From: Roseiarcus sp963836695
Lineage (GTDB): Bacteria; Pseudomonadota; Alphaproteobacteria; Rhizobiales; Beijerinckiaceae
Assembly: GCA_963836695.1 (NCBI GenBank)
Contig: CAWIKX010000025.1
Coordinates: 172,645-236,644 of the forward strand
Direction: 5' to 3'
DNA length: 64,000 bases
This document shows positions 52,610 through 61,514 of the stretch, piece after piece. The notes beneath the pieces were generated by a model. The model was given only the letters and a program-made list of their open reading frames with translations, was not told the DNA's origin and made no database searches. Position 1 is the stretch's first letter. Every line of letters starts with the position of its first letter. Position numbers and translations under genes: made by a program.

Positions 52610-53907
52610 CAGGCTGTTGAAGAAGGGTCCCGTTTTGGCGGCCTTCGAGGCGCCGAAGGGCGATTTTGTCGCCTTGCGCTGTGATCGTCAGTGCTGCCGG
52701 GCCGCCGGTTGCGGATCAGTCGGCAGTTCGCCGGGGCTTTCACGCGCAGGCCTCCATGAGCTTCGGCAACCGCGCCAGATTGTAAGCGGCGGCTGCGAAG
52801 GTGAAGGCCCATCCGACGCGCTCCCGACCGCGGAACCTGGTTCGCTCCTGCCCGGCGATGATCTTGACCCAGCCGAAGGCCTCCTCGATCCGTTTGCGGA
52901 TGCGTTGGCTCAGACCGTAGCCCGCGTGTCGCGTTGTGCGGCCGTCGATCGCTGACGAACGCCTATTAGTATTCTGCGCGACGTGAGGCGTCGCGTTCAT
53001 CGAGCGCAGTTCATTGACGAAGTCTTCGGTGTCGTACGCCTTGTCAGCGCCGAGCGTGATCGGCGTCGGTCGGTCCGCACGCCGCTCGATCATGTGCAGC
53101 GCCGCGATCCGCTCGGCATGGCCGTTGGCCTCGGTCAAGCAGGCGTCGACAACGAGACCGTTGCGGTTCTCCATCAGCGCATGCCCCATGAAGCAGAGCT
53201 TGGCCTCCTTGCCTGGCCCCTTGCGGTAAAGCCGAGCCTCCGGATCGGTCGTCGAAGCGTGCGTCTCGTTGGAGCGCTTCTGGCCATGGAAATCCGCCTC
53301 GCGGTTCCTCCCGCTGCCGGGCGCCGGCGGCTCGTCCGAGCCGTCCTTCGGCCGGAAACTCTTCATCGACGCCCAGGCCTCGACCAGCGTGCCGTCGACC
53401 GAGAAATGATCCGTGCTGAGCAACCGCGTCACGCGCGGTTGTTCCATCACCGTGCTCAAGAACTTGGTTGCGATGTCGCCCTCCAGCAGGCGCTCGCGGT
53501 TCTTCGAAAACGTCGAGTGATCCCACGCCGCATCGTCAACGCCGATGCCGACAAACCAGCGGAACAAAAGGTCGAACTCCAGCCGCTCCATCAACTGCCG
53601 CTCCGAGCGGATCGAATAAAACGCCTGCAAAAGCAGCGCCCGAAGGAGCTTCTCCGGCGGGATCGAGGGCCGGCCGCCCCGCGAATAAAGCGCCGAGAAC
53701 TCGCCGGAAAGAGCCGCAAGCGCCTCGTTCACGATCCCTCGGATCGCCCGCAGCGGATGATCATTGCCGACCCGTCCTTCGAGATCGATATAACTAAACA
53801 GCGACCCCGACCGCTCATCCCCGCCCCGCATCCGTCGTCTCCGCCAACGCGCAAGACGAAGGAATCACATCACGATTCCGATGGCCAGTGACTTCTTCAA
53901 CAGCCTG
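52610..53907. mobile_element. IS5-family insertion sequence inserted at the IS481 target
   Basis: 1298 bp bounded by perfect 16-bp inverted repeats, CAGGCTGTTGAAGAAG (52610-52625) and CTTCTTCAACAGCCTG (53892-53907). CTAG flanks both sides (52606-52609, 53908-53911). It abuts the IS481 element directly, sharing one CTAG. Confidence 0.9.
52740..53831 (-). CDS. IS5-family transposase, intact
   Basis: A 363-residue transposase with no frame break. The N-terminal RVGNDHPLRAIRGIVNEALA and PSIPPEKLLRALLLQAFYSI belong to a DUF772-type domain. DDE residues are suggested by STDHFSVDGTLVEAWASMKS (first Asp), TLGADKAYDTEDFVNELRS (second Asp) and RKRIEEAFGWVKIIAGQERT (Glu). It ends LARLPKLMEACA. Perfect terminal repeats and an intact gene suggest recent activity, unlike the two other IS5-type copies in the window. 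Confidence 0.92.
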   Translation of the reverse strand: MRGGDERSGSLFSYIDLEGRVGNDHPLRAIRGIVNEALAALSGEFSALYSRGGRPSIPPEKLLRALLLQAFYSIRSERQLMERLEFDLLFRWFVGIGVDDAAWDHSTFSKNRERLLEGDIATKFLSTVMEQPRVTRLLSTDHFSVDGTLVEAWASMKSFRPKDGSDEPPAPGSGRNREADFHGQKRSNETHASTTDPEARLYRKGPGKEAKLCFMGHALMENRNGLVVDACLTEANGHAERIAALHMIERRADRPTPITLGADKAYDTEDFVNELRSMNATPHVAQNTNRRSSAIDGRTTRHAGYGLSQRIRKRIEEAFGWVKIIAGQERTRFRGRERVGWAFTFAAAAYNLARLPKLMEACA

Positions 53908-53911
53908 CTAG

Positions 53912-54276
53912 GAGGTCGCGGATTTGCGTCAGTATTCGCGCAGGGTCATCACCCCATTGCTGGTGATGCTTGGCGATTTTCCGCAAAAGCCGGCGGCGAG
54001 TCGGTTGGACTTAACATACATCGACAATACGAGCGCCGGAATTGCCAGCGCGTTCCTTGCGGCCGAGGACGTTTCCAGGAGCGCTTGTTGCTAAACGTGG
54101 CCATCGAAATGAACGCCGCACGCGCTTCCCATTCTTCACAGCGCGGCACGCGGCGTCTCGACTTGACAAGGTGGGCCACGACATGGTTCATCTCCGCCTC
54201 AATCTTGGGTCGCCAAAGAAAATAAGGCGGCCCGGATAATAATTGCTTAGCCCTCATAGATTAAGGACTTACGCGC
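53912..54276. other. Region without a recognisable gene, right of the insertion sequences
   Basis: About 365 bases. A short frame from TTG 53929 encodes LRQYSRRVITPLLVMLGDFP and ends at TAA near 54091; it could be the tail of a gene cut by the insertion, but I do not recognise it. AAGGA near 54265 probably serves the GT2 gene. Confidence 0.4.
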
Positions 54277-55210
54277 GTGATCACTGTAGTGGCAGTCGTC
54301 GTCACGCGGAACCGGCCGGCGCTTCTTAAACGATGTCTCGCGGCGATTGACGGACAGACTTACCCAGTCCGCGAGCTAGTGGTTGTCGACAATGCTTCGG
54401 ATGAGCCGACGCGTGAACTCCTTGCCGGCGAATTCTGCGCGTCGTGGCACCGAATTCCACCTGATTCGACTGGAAGAGAATACGGCGGCGCCGGCGGCTT
54501 CCATGCGGGAATGCAAGCCTGCCTTCCCCTCCCTTGCACGCACATGTGGCTGATGGACGACGATTGCGAGCCCGAGCCAGAAGCCATGGCGGAATTGGTG
54601 GCTGCGGGGGCGATTGTCGGCGAGGACGCCCATCCTGGGTAGCAACATCTTCGATCTCGATGGCGAGAGCATTAATGTTCAACCCGTCAGCCAGCGACTT
54701 GGAAGGAACCGCACAGCGCAATATCCTCTCCATTTGGCGGAGGGCTTGATCGAGGTGGACGCCCTGACATTCGTATCGTTCCTCGTTTCGTTCGACCTAG
54801 TTCGAAAAGTCGGACTGCCGCTGAAAGAGTTCTTTATCTGGGGTGATGACACAGAGTATTCTTTCCGTCTTGGTAGATTTACTAGGTTGTACCAAGTCGG
54901 AAAAAGCAAGACAACGCATTTAAAATCGGGCAATACATCGCAGAACGTGTGTAAAGAGCAAGATCGCGGAAAAATACAACAATATCATTGGTATTACAGA
55001 AACAGGCTTTTCATAAATCTAAAGTACGGTGGACTGATGTCAAGAGATACAATTCAATTCATTTATAGATCATTCAGGGATGTGTTTCTCTCTATCAAGA
55101 GTGGCAAATTGGCGTTGGTGAAGTGCCAGACAATCCTCTATGGGCTGTGCGCCGGCGTCGCTTTTGCGATGTCGACGCCGGATAAGCTGAAACTCGGCCT
55201 TTCGAACTGA
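54277..55210 (+). CDS. Galactofuranosyltransferase-like GT2 glycosyltransferase (frameshifted here)
   Basis: Starts at GTG with VVAVVVTRNRPALLKRCLAA, then the donor-binding LVVVDNASDEPT, the GlfT-type motif YGGAGGFHAGM, and the metal-binding WLMDDDCEPEPEAM. After a slip near 54635 it continues ILGSNIFDLDGESI, FFIWGDDTEYSFRLGRFTRL and YHWYYRNRLFINLKYGGL. About 310 residues when corrected; another slip is likely near 54440-54480. The GGAGG plus DDDC combination is typical of UDP-galactofuranose transferases, and the UDP-galactopyranose mutase gene 2 kb away supports this. From about 54850 the DNA turns AT-rich, unlike the rest of the window, which suggests acquisition by transfer. Confidence 0.78.
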
Positions 55211-55298
55211 CTGACGAGCGGCTCTCGCTCGGCCGATCTTCGATGCCTCCCCAGGGCGGCGAGGAAAGCGCCGGTCCATCATCGCGATTATGTCAAAC

Positions 55299-56245
55299 TC
55301 AGGTTTTATAAGCGTGAACGGCGATAAAATTCCCGCGTCCAGCCAGATTTAATTCCCGGCTCCGAGCGGAGGCGGCTTGAATAAGCTCTTGGGGCAAAAA
55401 TTTATCATAGTCCGTCTTTCCCGTTTTCGGGTTCGATAACGGTTGGCCTCTTTTTATCTTCTCGCTTCCCAAGATCTGCAACAGGGATCCATCATCGACG
55501 ATCTGGTCTAGGCGAAATCCCTCGCTTTCCAGAAGCCGGCTGATACTTATACGCGAATGAAGATAAAAGTGCCTCGGGGGGTCGAGCGCGATCCAGTCGC
55601 GCCCGTATTCTTCCCATGCCCAACAGTCAATCGTGGGGATGCGTATCGACAGCGGCCCCCGCTTTTCACCCGTCTTGCAACGTTGGCCACTGTTCCATGT
55701 TGGTTCCAAATATGTTCCAGGCTGTGGTGCATCATGACGACGTCGAACTGTCCTTCGACCTCATTAACCTCGCATTTCAGGACACGTGCGCCATTCTGGT
55801 GGACGATGTCGTTCGGAATGAATGGATCAGCGCCGAGAACATTGTGAAATCCAACTTCGGCGAGGCTTGCAATCAGATTGCCACGCCCACATCCGACATC
55901 CAGGATGCGCGCTGAGCGGGAGAGGCCCATGTCTCGGATCGACTTCCTGACCCCCACCTCCCACCAGTCGCGTCCAGCAAATAGCCATGCTGGGCCATGG
56001 ATCGACAAAATAGTTTGAGCTCTGCGCTTGGCTGCATCAACAAATCCACCAGATCCTGGAGCATAAGAATAGTAATTTCGAGGATAATATTTTGACATAT
56101 CTGCGGGTTGTTCAAGGATCTGAAGGCAACCACATTCAAGGCATCGCTCGTACAGAAATGGCTCGCCGGTTCCAAACATTGTCTCCCGCAGCTCCATCGG
56201 CGAGTCCATGTTTTCAGAATTACAGATTTGGCATCTTGCCGTCAT
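55299..56245 (-). CDS. Class I SAM-dependent methyltransferase with N-terminal zinc-ribbon-like motif (frameshifted here)
   Basis: About 315 residues from ATG 56245 (AAGGAG 6 bases upstream). The N-terminus has a CQIC and CLECGC pair, like sugar or small-molecule C-methyltransferases. The SAM loop is ARILDVGCGRGNLIASLAEV, followed by FDVVMMHHSLEHIWNQHGTV. A slip near 55660 leads to LSIRIPTIDCWAWEEYGRDW, ALDPPRHFYLHSRISISRLL and a C-terminal GRGNFIAVHAYKT. It lies between GT2 and UDP-galactopyranose mutase genes, so a glycan substituent is a likely target. Base composition is lower in GC than the genomic background. Confidence 0.8.
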
Positions 56246-56362
56246 CGGCATCTCCTTGGACCCTGATGGCTCGGGCTATATCAGACGACGGCGACCGAAC
56301 GCCAACTCGGCCTTCCTGACTGATGGCCCACTCATCGCTTCCCGCGTCCCCCTAGTGCCCCG

Positions 56363-57502
56363 TCAGCGGCGGGGTGAAGAAGACAGGAATTCTGCGCCAT
56401 TTGAGATGCGTTCCAGCATCCCGTCGGCCGCGGCGAGCGCCTCGCCGATCGTCACATCCATATCGAGATAGCGATAGGACCCGAGCCGGCCAACGAAGGT
56501 ACGCCGCGGGTGGTCTTCGCCCGATCGACGTATTTCTTCAGCATAGTTCTTCGTCGGTCTGTCGGATCGGATAATAGGGAATGTCGTCCGGGCCGCAGGA
56601 TCGGCTGAACTCGCGGTACAAGATCGTGCCTTCAAATTGGTCCTTCTCCCACGGAGCAAAGTGCTTGTGCTCCGTGATGCGGGTGAAGGGGGTCGCCTCG
56701 TCGCAATAATTGATGACGGCGGCGCCCTGATAGTCGCCCTTCGCCCGGATGACCTCGAAATCCAGCGTGCGGTAGCCTAGCCTGCCGGAACTATAGGCGA
56801 AATAGCGGTCGATGGGGCCGCTATAGACCACATGGGCGAAAGGCTCGGTCAGGTCTTCGAACCGCGCGCCCAACATGAACTCCAGCCGGGGCGTGTCCAG
56901 GATTGCGGCGACCAATTCGGTATAGCCGCGTTCCGGCATGGCCTGATGGGGATGGGCGAAGTAGGAATTGTCAAAGTTGAAGCGAAGCGGCAGGCGTTTA
57001 AGGATCGACGCGGGCAGCCGGTCGGGATCCAGACCCCATTGCTTGCGGGTATAGCCGCGGAAGAAGGCCTCGTAGAGTTCCGGCCCGATCATGCCTAGAG
57101 CCTGCTCCTCGAAATTGGCCGGCTCCGGGATTTTTCGGGTCTTCGAGGCCAGAACGTGGCCGCCTCCTCCGGCCTCATGGTCTTGCGGAAGAACTGGTTG
57201 ATGGTCAGCAGGTTGACAGGCAGAGAATAGACCAGCCCTCCGCTCACCGCCTGCACGCGGTGGCGGTAGGGCCGCATGATTCCGAACCGCTGGACGTAAG
57301 CCCAGACGCGCTCGTCGGCGGTGTGAAATATATGGGGGCCGTAGACATGCGTCATGACGCCGGTCTCGGATTTGCGCTCCGAATGGCAATTGCCCGCCAC
57401 ATGCGGGCGCTCATCGACCACGAGCACGCTGTGCCCGGCTTCAGCGAGCGCACGACCAATTACCGCGCCGCTGAATCCAGCGCCGACGATGCAATATCTC
57501 AT
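56363..57502 (-). CDS. glf: UDP-galactopyranose mutase (frameshifted here)
   Basis: Converts UDP-galactopyranose to UDP-galactofuranose using reduced FAD. The N-terminal FAD motif is RYCIVGAGFSGAVIGRALAE; VYGPHIFHTADERVWAYVQR is the classic Glf block; then AFFRGYTRKQWGLDPDRLPA, SGPIDRYFAYSSGRLGYRTL and, at the end, TFVGRLGSYRYLDMDVTIGE. Breaks occur near 57120 and 56545, both single-base. ATG 57502 is chosen (57511 is also in frame). Length about 380 residues. With the neighbouring GT2 it forms a galactofuranose glycan module. Confidence 0.92.
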
Positions 57503-57543
57503 CCCGTCCATTTCCGACTATTTTAAGGAGATTGACGGGAAGT

Positions 57544-57766
57544 CTAGCAGGCTCTCGAACATGTGTCGCGCCTTGCGTCGGCCGCGCCGCCTGCGCGCCT
57601 CGCAGACGACGCCCGCATCCAATCTGTTTCCTTGTTCGACCAAGCCTCGACTTGGTTCAGAAAATGGCGGTAGAAGCCGGTCCCGGGCTTGCGTCGGGGC
57701 GCCTTGCGAACAATGTACTCGGCGGGCCGAAAGGTCCCCCATCCGAGCAAATGGAATCCCCTAAAA
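57544..57766 (-). pseudogene. Possible gene remnant between glf and hpnM
   Basis: On the minus strand this interval encodes FRPAEYIVRKAPRRKPGTGF followed by YRHFLNQVEAWSNKETDWMR, which looks like real protein (aromatic and charged residues evenly spread). It has no clear start of its own and overlaps the hpnM signal region upstream. Its end is a TAG inside CTAGCAGGCTCTCGAACA (57544-57561), which resembles the terminus of the IS5 element at 52610. I cannot name the family. It may be the tail of a gene lost by insertion or deletion. Confidence 0.3.
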
Positions 57767-58383
57767 ATGAAACGCTTCCCATTTCGCCTGAGCCTGTCGG
57801 CGCCATTCCTCGCGGCCCTGCTCGCCCTTCTCGCCTTGAGCGCAATCGCGTCGCCCGAGGCGCGGCCGCCCGGCGCATCGATGCCTATTATCAACAATTG
57901 ATGCCGACCCTTAAGGCGGCTGGATCGCTCAGCGTTCGCGAACGCGATCGTCGTTTCGGGCCGGCCATCAGGTCCGCCTTCGACATTGGCGGCATGGCGA
58001 GACTGGCCTCAGGGCCCGCTTGGAACAAGTTCACAGGCGCCCAGCAGGCCGCGGTTCGCGAGGCCTTCGCCGGTTTCCTCGTCGCCGATTATGCGCACCA
58101 GGTCACTGACTATTCGGGCGAGAGCTTTGTCGTCGAGCCGCAGACGAGCCCGGCCTCGGGCGGCGGCGAAATCGTCAGGACCAAGCTGCTCCAGCCGGGC
58201 GGTCGCACCGTGCAGATCAACTATCTTGTTCGTGGCGGGCGCATCATCGACGTCTATCTCAATGGCACGATCAGCGATCTGGCGACCCGCCGCGACGAAT
58301 TCGCCTCTATCCTTTCGGGCGGGCGGCGCGGACGCTCTGATCAAGACATTGCGCGAGCGGACCGAGAGCTGCTGGCGGGCTAG
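57767..58383 (+). CDS. hpnM: Hopanoid biosynthesis-associated MlaC-like protein HpnM (frameshifted here)
   Basis: A periplasmic phospholipid/toluene-tolerance (Ttg2D/MlaC) family protein of about 205 residues. Signal peptide FPFRLSLSAPFLAALLALLA in one frame; after a slip near 57855 the mature part reads IDAYYQQLMPTLKAAGSLSV, RFGPAIRSAFDIGGMARLAS, YSGESFVVEPQTSPASGGG and TVQINYLVRGGRIIDVYLNG. Another slip near 58320 hides the tail GADALIKTLRERTES. Family members help move lipids to the outer membrane; HpnM is the version linked to hopanoids. hpnG follows in the same direction. Confidence 0.85.
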
Positions 58384-58410
58384 TTCATCGGGCTGAATGA
58401 CACGGGCGCC

Positions 58411-59021
58411 TTGCCGCCGACCGCAAACGTCCTGATCGTCTGCGGACTGAAACGCGAGGCGGCGATCATCAGCGGCCCGGGGCGCAGGACGCTCTGTGGC
58501 GACGGGGCCACTTTACGGGCTAAGCTCACAGAAGCGGCGAGTTCCAGGCCGTCGCTCGTTATCAGCTGGGGCCTGTGTGGCGGGCTCGATCCGCGGCTCC
58601 GTCCTGGCGGCCTCATTCTCGGCGCGGAAGTGTGTCGCGGAGGGCCTCGTTAGAACAGACGAAACCGTTACGGCATTGCTCAGGCAGCGCCTGGCCGACG
58701 CCGGAGCGCGCGCGTTTGTCGAACCCTCGCCGCCTCCGACGCTCCGGTTCTGACTGCCGCCGCCAAGGCGGAGCTTCGCCGCGCCACGGAAGCGGCGGCG
58801 GTCGACATGGAAAGCCTGATCGCCGGCCAATTTGCGCTGAAACAGCGCATTCCGTTCGCGATTTGCGGGCGGTCGCCGATCCCGCCGAGCGCGACTTGCC
58901 ACCGCTTGCGTTAAAAGCAATGGCGCCCGATGGCGGGATCAACGTTCAAGCGGTGATCGGAGAGCTCATCCGCTCTCCAGCTCAGTTCGCAGCGCTACGC
59001 GCTCCTCGCGGCCGACAGTAG
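58411..59021 (+). CDS. hpnG: Hopanoid-associated phosphorylase HpnG (frameshifted here)
   Basis: A nucleoside-phosphorylase-fold enzyme that removes adenine from adenosylhopane to give ribosylhopane. Begins near TTG 58411 with NVLIVCGLKREAAIISGPGR, then LVISWGLCGGLDPRLRPGGL, AAAVDMESLIAGQFALKQRI (the phosphorylase ME(S) contact) and LKAMAPDGGINVQAVIGELI at the end. Slips lie near 58630, 58735 and 58860. About 205 residues when corrected, as expected. It converges on hpnH with 16 bases between stops. Confidence 0.85.
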
Positions 59022-59037
59022 CGCCGCCTTCCGAGCG

Positions 59038-60195
59038 CTAAAGCGCTGCGGCCTTCTTCCGGGCCTTTTCCTCGGCCTCGGAGCGGCGGATCTCTGAGAG
59101 CTTCTGGGCGACGTTCTTGTCGAACACGTACTGCGCCTCGCGCTGGCTCCCGAGCGGGATGTCCGGGGCACGGCGCCTCGGTCTTCACGCCCATGAGCGC
59201 GACACGCGCGGCTTTCCAGGGCTTCGTCACCGTATCGGGCGACCGCGGTCGCCTCGAACCCGCTATGGACCATGCAGTCGGCGCATTTCTCATAATTGCC
59301 GACCCCGTAGGCGTCCCAGTCGGTCTCCTCCATCAGTTCCTTGAAGGTCTTCGCGTAACCTTCGCCGAGCAGGTAGCAGGGTCGCTGCCAGCCGAAGACG
59401 GTGCGCGTCGGATTGCCCCATGGCGTACAATGATAGGCCTGGTTTCCGGCGAGGAAGTCGAGAAACAGGGTCGACTGGTTGAAGGCCCACTTGCGGCGCC
59501 TTATCGCCCCGGCGGAAGACCGCGCGGAACAATTCCTTCGTCGCCTAGCGGTTCAGGAAATGCTTCTGGTCCGGGGCGCGCTCATAGGCGTAGCCGGGCG
59601 AAACGGTGATCCCGTCCACGCCGAGTTCCGTGACCGTGTCGAAGAAGGCGGCGATGCGCTCAGGGTCCGCGTCGTTGAAGAAGGTGCAGTTGATGGTGAC
59701 GCGGAAGCCCTTCGCCTTGGCGGTCTTGAGCGCCTTGACCGCACGGTCGAGACGCCGGGCTCGCAGACAGACCTGTCGTGCATCTCCTGGTCGCCGTCGA
59801 GATGGATCGACCAGGTGAAATAGGGGCTGGGCTCGTATTGATCGATCTTCTTTTCGAGCAGCAGCGCGTTGGTGCAGACGTCGCGAATTTCTTGCGCGCA
59901 ATGACGCCCTGGACGATCTTGCCATATCTCTGTGCAGCAGCGGCTCGCCGCCCGCCATGACGACCACGGGCGCGCCGCATTCATCGACCGAGGCCAACGC
60001 GTCCTCAACGGAGATCCGCTTGTTGAGAATGGCGTCGGGATAGTCGATCTTGCCGCAGCCGGCGCAAGCGAGGTTGCAGCGGAACAGGGGCTCGAGCATC
60101 AGCACGAGCGGATAGCGCTTGCGGCCGGCCAGGTGCTGCCGGACGATATAGGCGCCGACTTCTGGAATCTGTCGAAGGGTATGCCACTTGATCAT
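59038..60195 (-). CDS. hpnH: Adenosyl-hopene transferase HpnH, radical SAM (frameshifted here)
   Basis: HpnH adds a 5'-deoxyadenosyl group to diploptene, the first step of extended hopanoid synthesis. The radical SAM cluster motif is FRCNLACAGCGK (CxxxCxxC) near residue 40, with VVVMAGGEPLLH next. Reassembled later parts include GFRVTINCTFFNDADPERIA, ELGVDGITVSPGYAYERAPD, QKHFLNR, CTPWGNPTRTVFGWQRPCYL and NYEKCADCMVHSGFEATAVA. At least five single-base slips lie at 59150-59930. Corrected length about 385 residues, ending RKKAAAL. The upstream ispH gene ends 39 bases before the start, so they may form an operon. Confidence 0.9.
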
Positions 60196-60234
60196 CTTAA
60201 AGAAAGCAAACGGACGGAGAACATTAACTCCGGG

Positions 60235-61155
60235 TCAATTCCGAAGTTCCGCCGGAAGGCGAAAGCTAACCGTCTCGGCCGGACCGTCAAGGACCGACAC
60301 TTCGGACGGCGCGAGCGCCGACAAGGCTTGAACGACCTCCTCGACAACGACTTCAGGCGCGAGGTACCGGCGGTCACGCCGACCACGGCGGCGCCGCGAA
60401 CCGATTCCGGGTCGATTTCGCTGCTGTCGGCGACAAGATAGCTCGGAATCCCGACCTCTTCCCCGATTTCGCGCAGCCGGTTGGAGTTGGAGCTGTTGCG
60501 GCGCCGACGACAATGATGACGTCGGCGAGCTGACAGAGTTGGCGCACGGCGGTCTGTCGATTCGGCGTCGCGTAACAAATGTCGCGAACATCAGTACCGA
60601 CGACGTCGCTGAAGCGGCGATGCAAAGCCGCGATGACGCCCCGCGTGTCGTCGACGCTGAATGTCGTCTGGGTGATATAAGCGATTGGGGCGGCGGAATC
60701 GATGGGGAGCTTCCCACATCCTCTTCGTCTTCGACGAGGTGCACCTCGCCGTCGATCTGCCCGAGCGTTCCTTCGACTTCCGGATGGCCGTCGTGGCCGA
60801 TGAACACCAGCACCCGACCCCGGGCAATATATCCCCGCCCCTGGTTGTGCACCTTGGTGACCAACGGGCAGGTGGCGTCGATGGTGGGAAGCGAGCGCGC
60901 CTTGGCTTCCTCTTCCACGCTCTCGCGAACGCCATGCGCGCTGAAGATGGTCACTGCGCCCGCCGGCACGTCCTTCAGCGTCTCGACGAAACGCGCGCCT
61001 TTCGCCTTTAGCGATTTGACCACGTGACGATTGTGAACGATCTCATGGCGGACATAGACCGGCGCGCCATGCTTGGCCAACGCCCGTTCGACGATATCGA
61101 TCGCCCGAACAACGCCGGCACAAAACCCGCGCGGCTGAGCAAGAATGATCTTCAT
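60235..61155 (-). CDS. ispH: 4-hydroxy-3-methylbut-2-enyl diphosphate reductase (frameshifted here)
   Basis: IspH makes IPP and DMAPP in the last step of the MEP pathway, supplying isoprenoids for hopanoids and quinones. The three cluster cysteines are in ILAQPRGFCAGVVRAIDIVE, TIDATCPLVTKVHNQGRGY and RDICYATPNRQTAVRQL. Other family motifs are VRHEIVHNRHVVKSLKAKGA, VTIFSAHGVRESV and GIPSYLVADSSEIDPESVRG. Slips near 60705, 60600, 60495 and 60355 break the frame but largely cancel in length (about 306 residues). The gene is essential in this pathway, which supports sequence error. It precedes hpnH on the same strand. Confidence 0.92.
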   Translation of the reverse strand: MKIILAQPRGFCAGVVRAIDIVERALAKHGAPVYVRHEIVHNRHVVKSLKAKGARFVETLKDVPAGAVTIFSAHGVRESVEEEAKARSLPTIDATCPLVTKVHNQGRGYIARGRVLVFIGHDGHPEVEGTLGQIDGEVHLVEDEEDVGSSPSIPPPQSLISPRRHSASTTRGASSRLCIAASATSSVLMFATFVTRRRIDRPPCANSVSSPTSSLSSAPQQLQLQPAARNRGRGRDSELSCRRQQRNRPGIGSRRRRGRRDRRYLAPEVVVEEVVQALSALAPSEVSVLDGPAETVSFRLPAELRN

Positions 61156-61508
61156 TCGCTTGCCTTCTCGTCGAACCCTTGACGGCTAGGAAGCACCCCC
61201 GTCGCCGGCCGACGCCAACCCCCGAGCGCCCCCCTGACGAATTTCGAAAGGGAAGCCATACGCCGCAAGCGGCGCCCCGACAAGAGACTGGGATTCGCTA
61301 TCCATCTATCTTGCCCGGGAGAGTATGTCCGAAGGGACGCGTTGGTTATGTCCAAGCCGCATTCGCTCGGCGCTCGGCAGCCCTCTGAGCACGAGGTGGT
61401 CGCGGGTCAAAGCGAGTTGCGATTGGGATTGGGCCGAAAGGGGGTGCCTCGAAGGCGTCCGCCCTCCTCCGTTCAAGACTGGGCGACCCGTGCTATCGCT
61501 ATCCGAGC
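61156..61508. other. Region upstream of ispH, no recognisable gene
   Basis: About 350 bases of GC-rich DNA between ispH and the decayed IS5 copy. No frame gives a credible protein. It should contain the ispH promoter, but I could not pick a confident -35/-10 pair on the minus strand. Confidence 0.4.
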
Positions 61509-61514
61509 CACATA

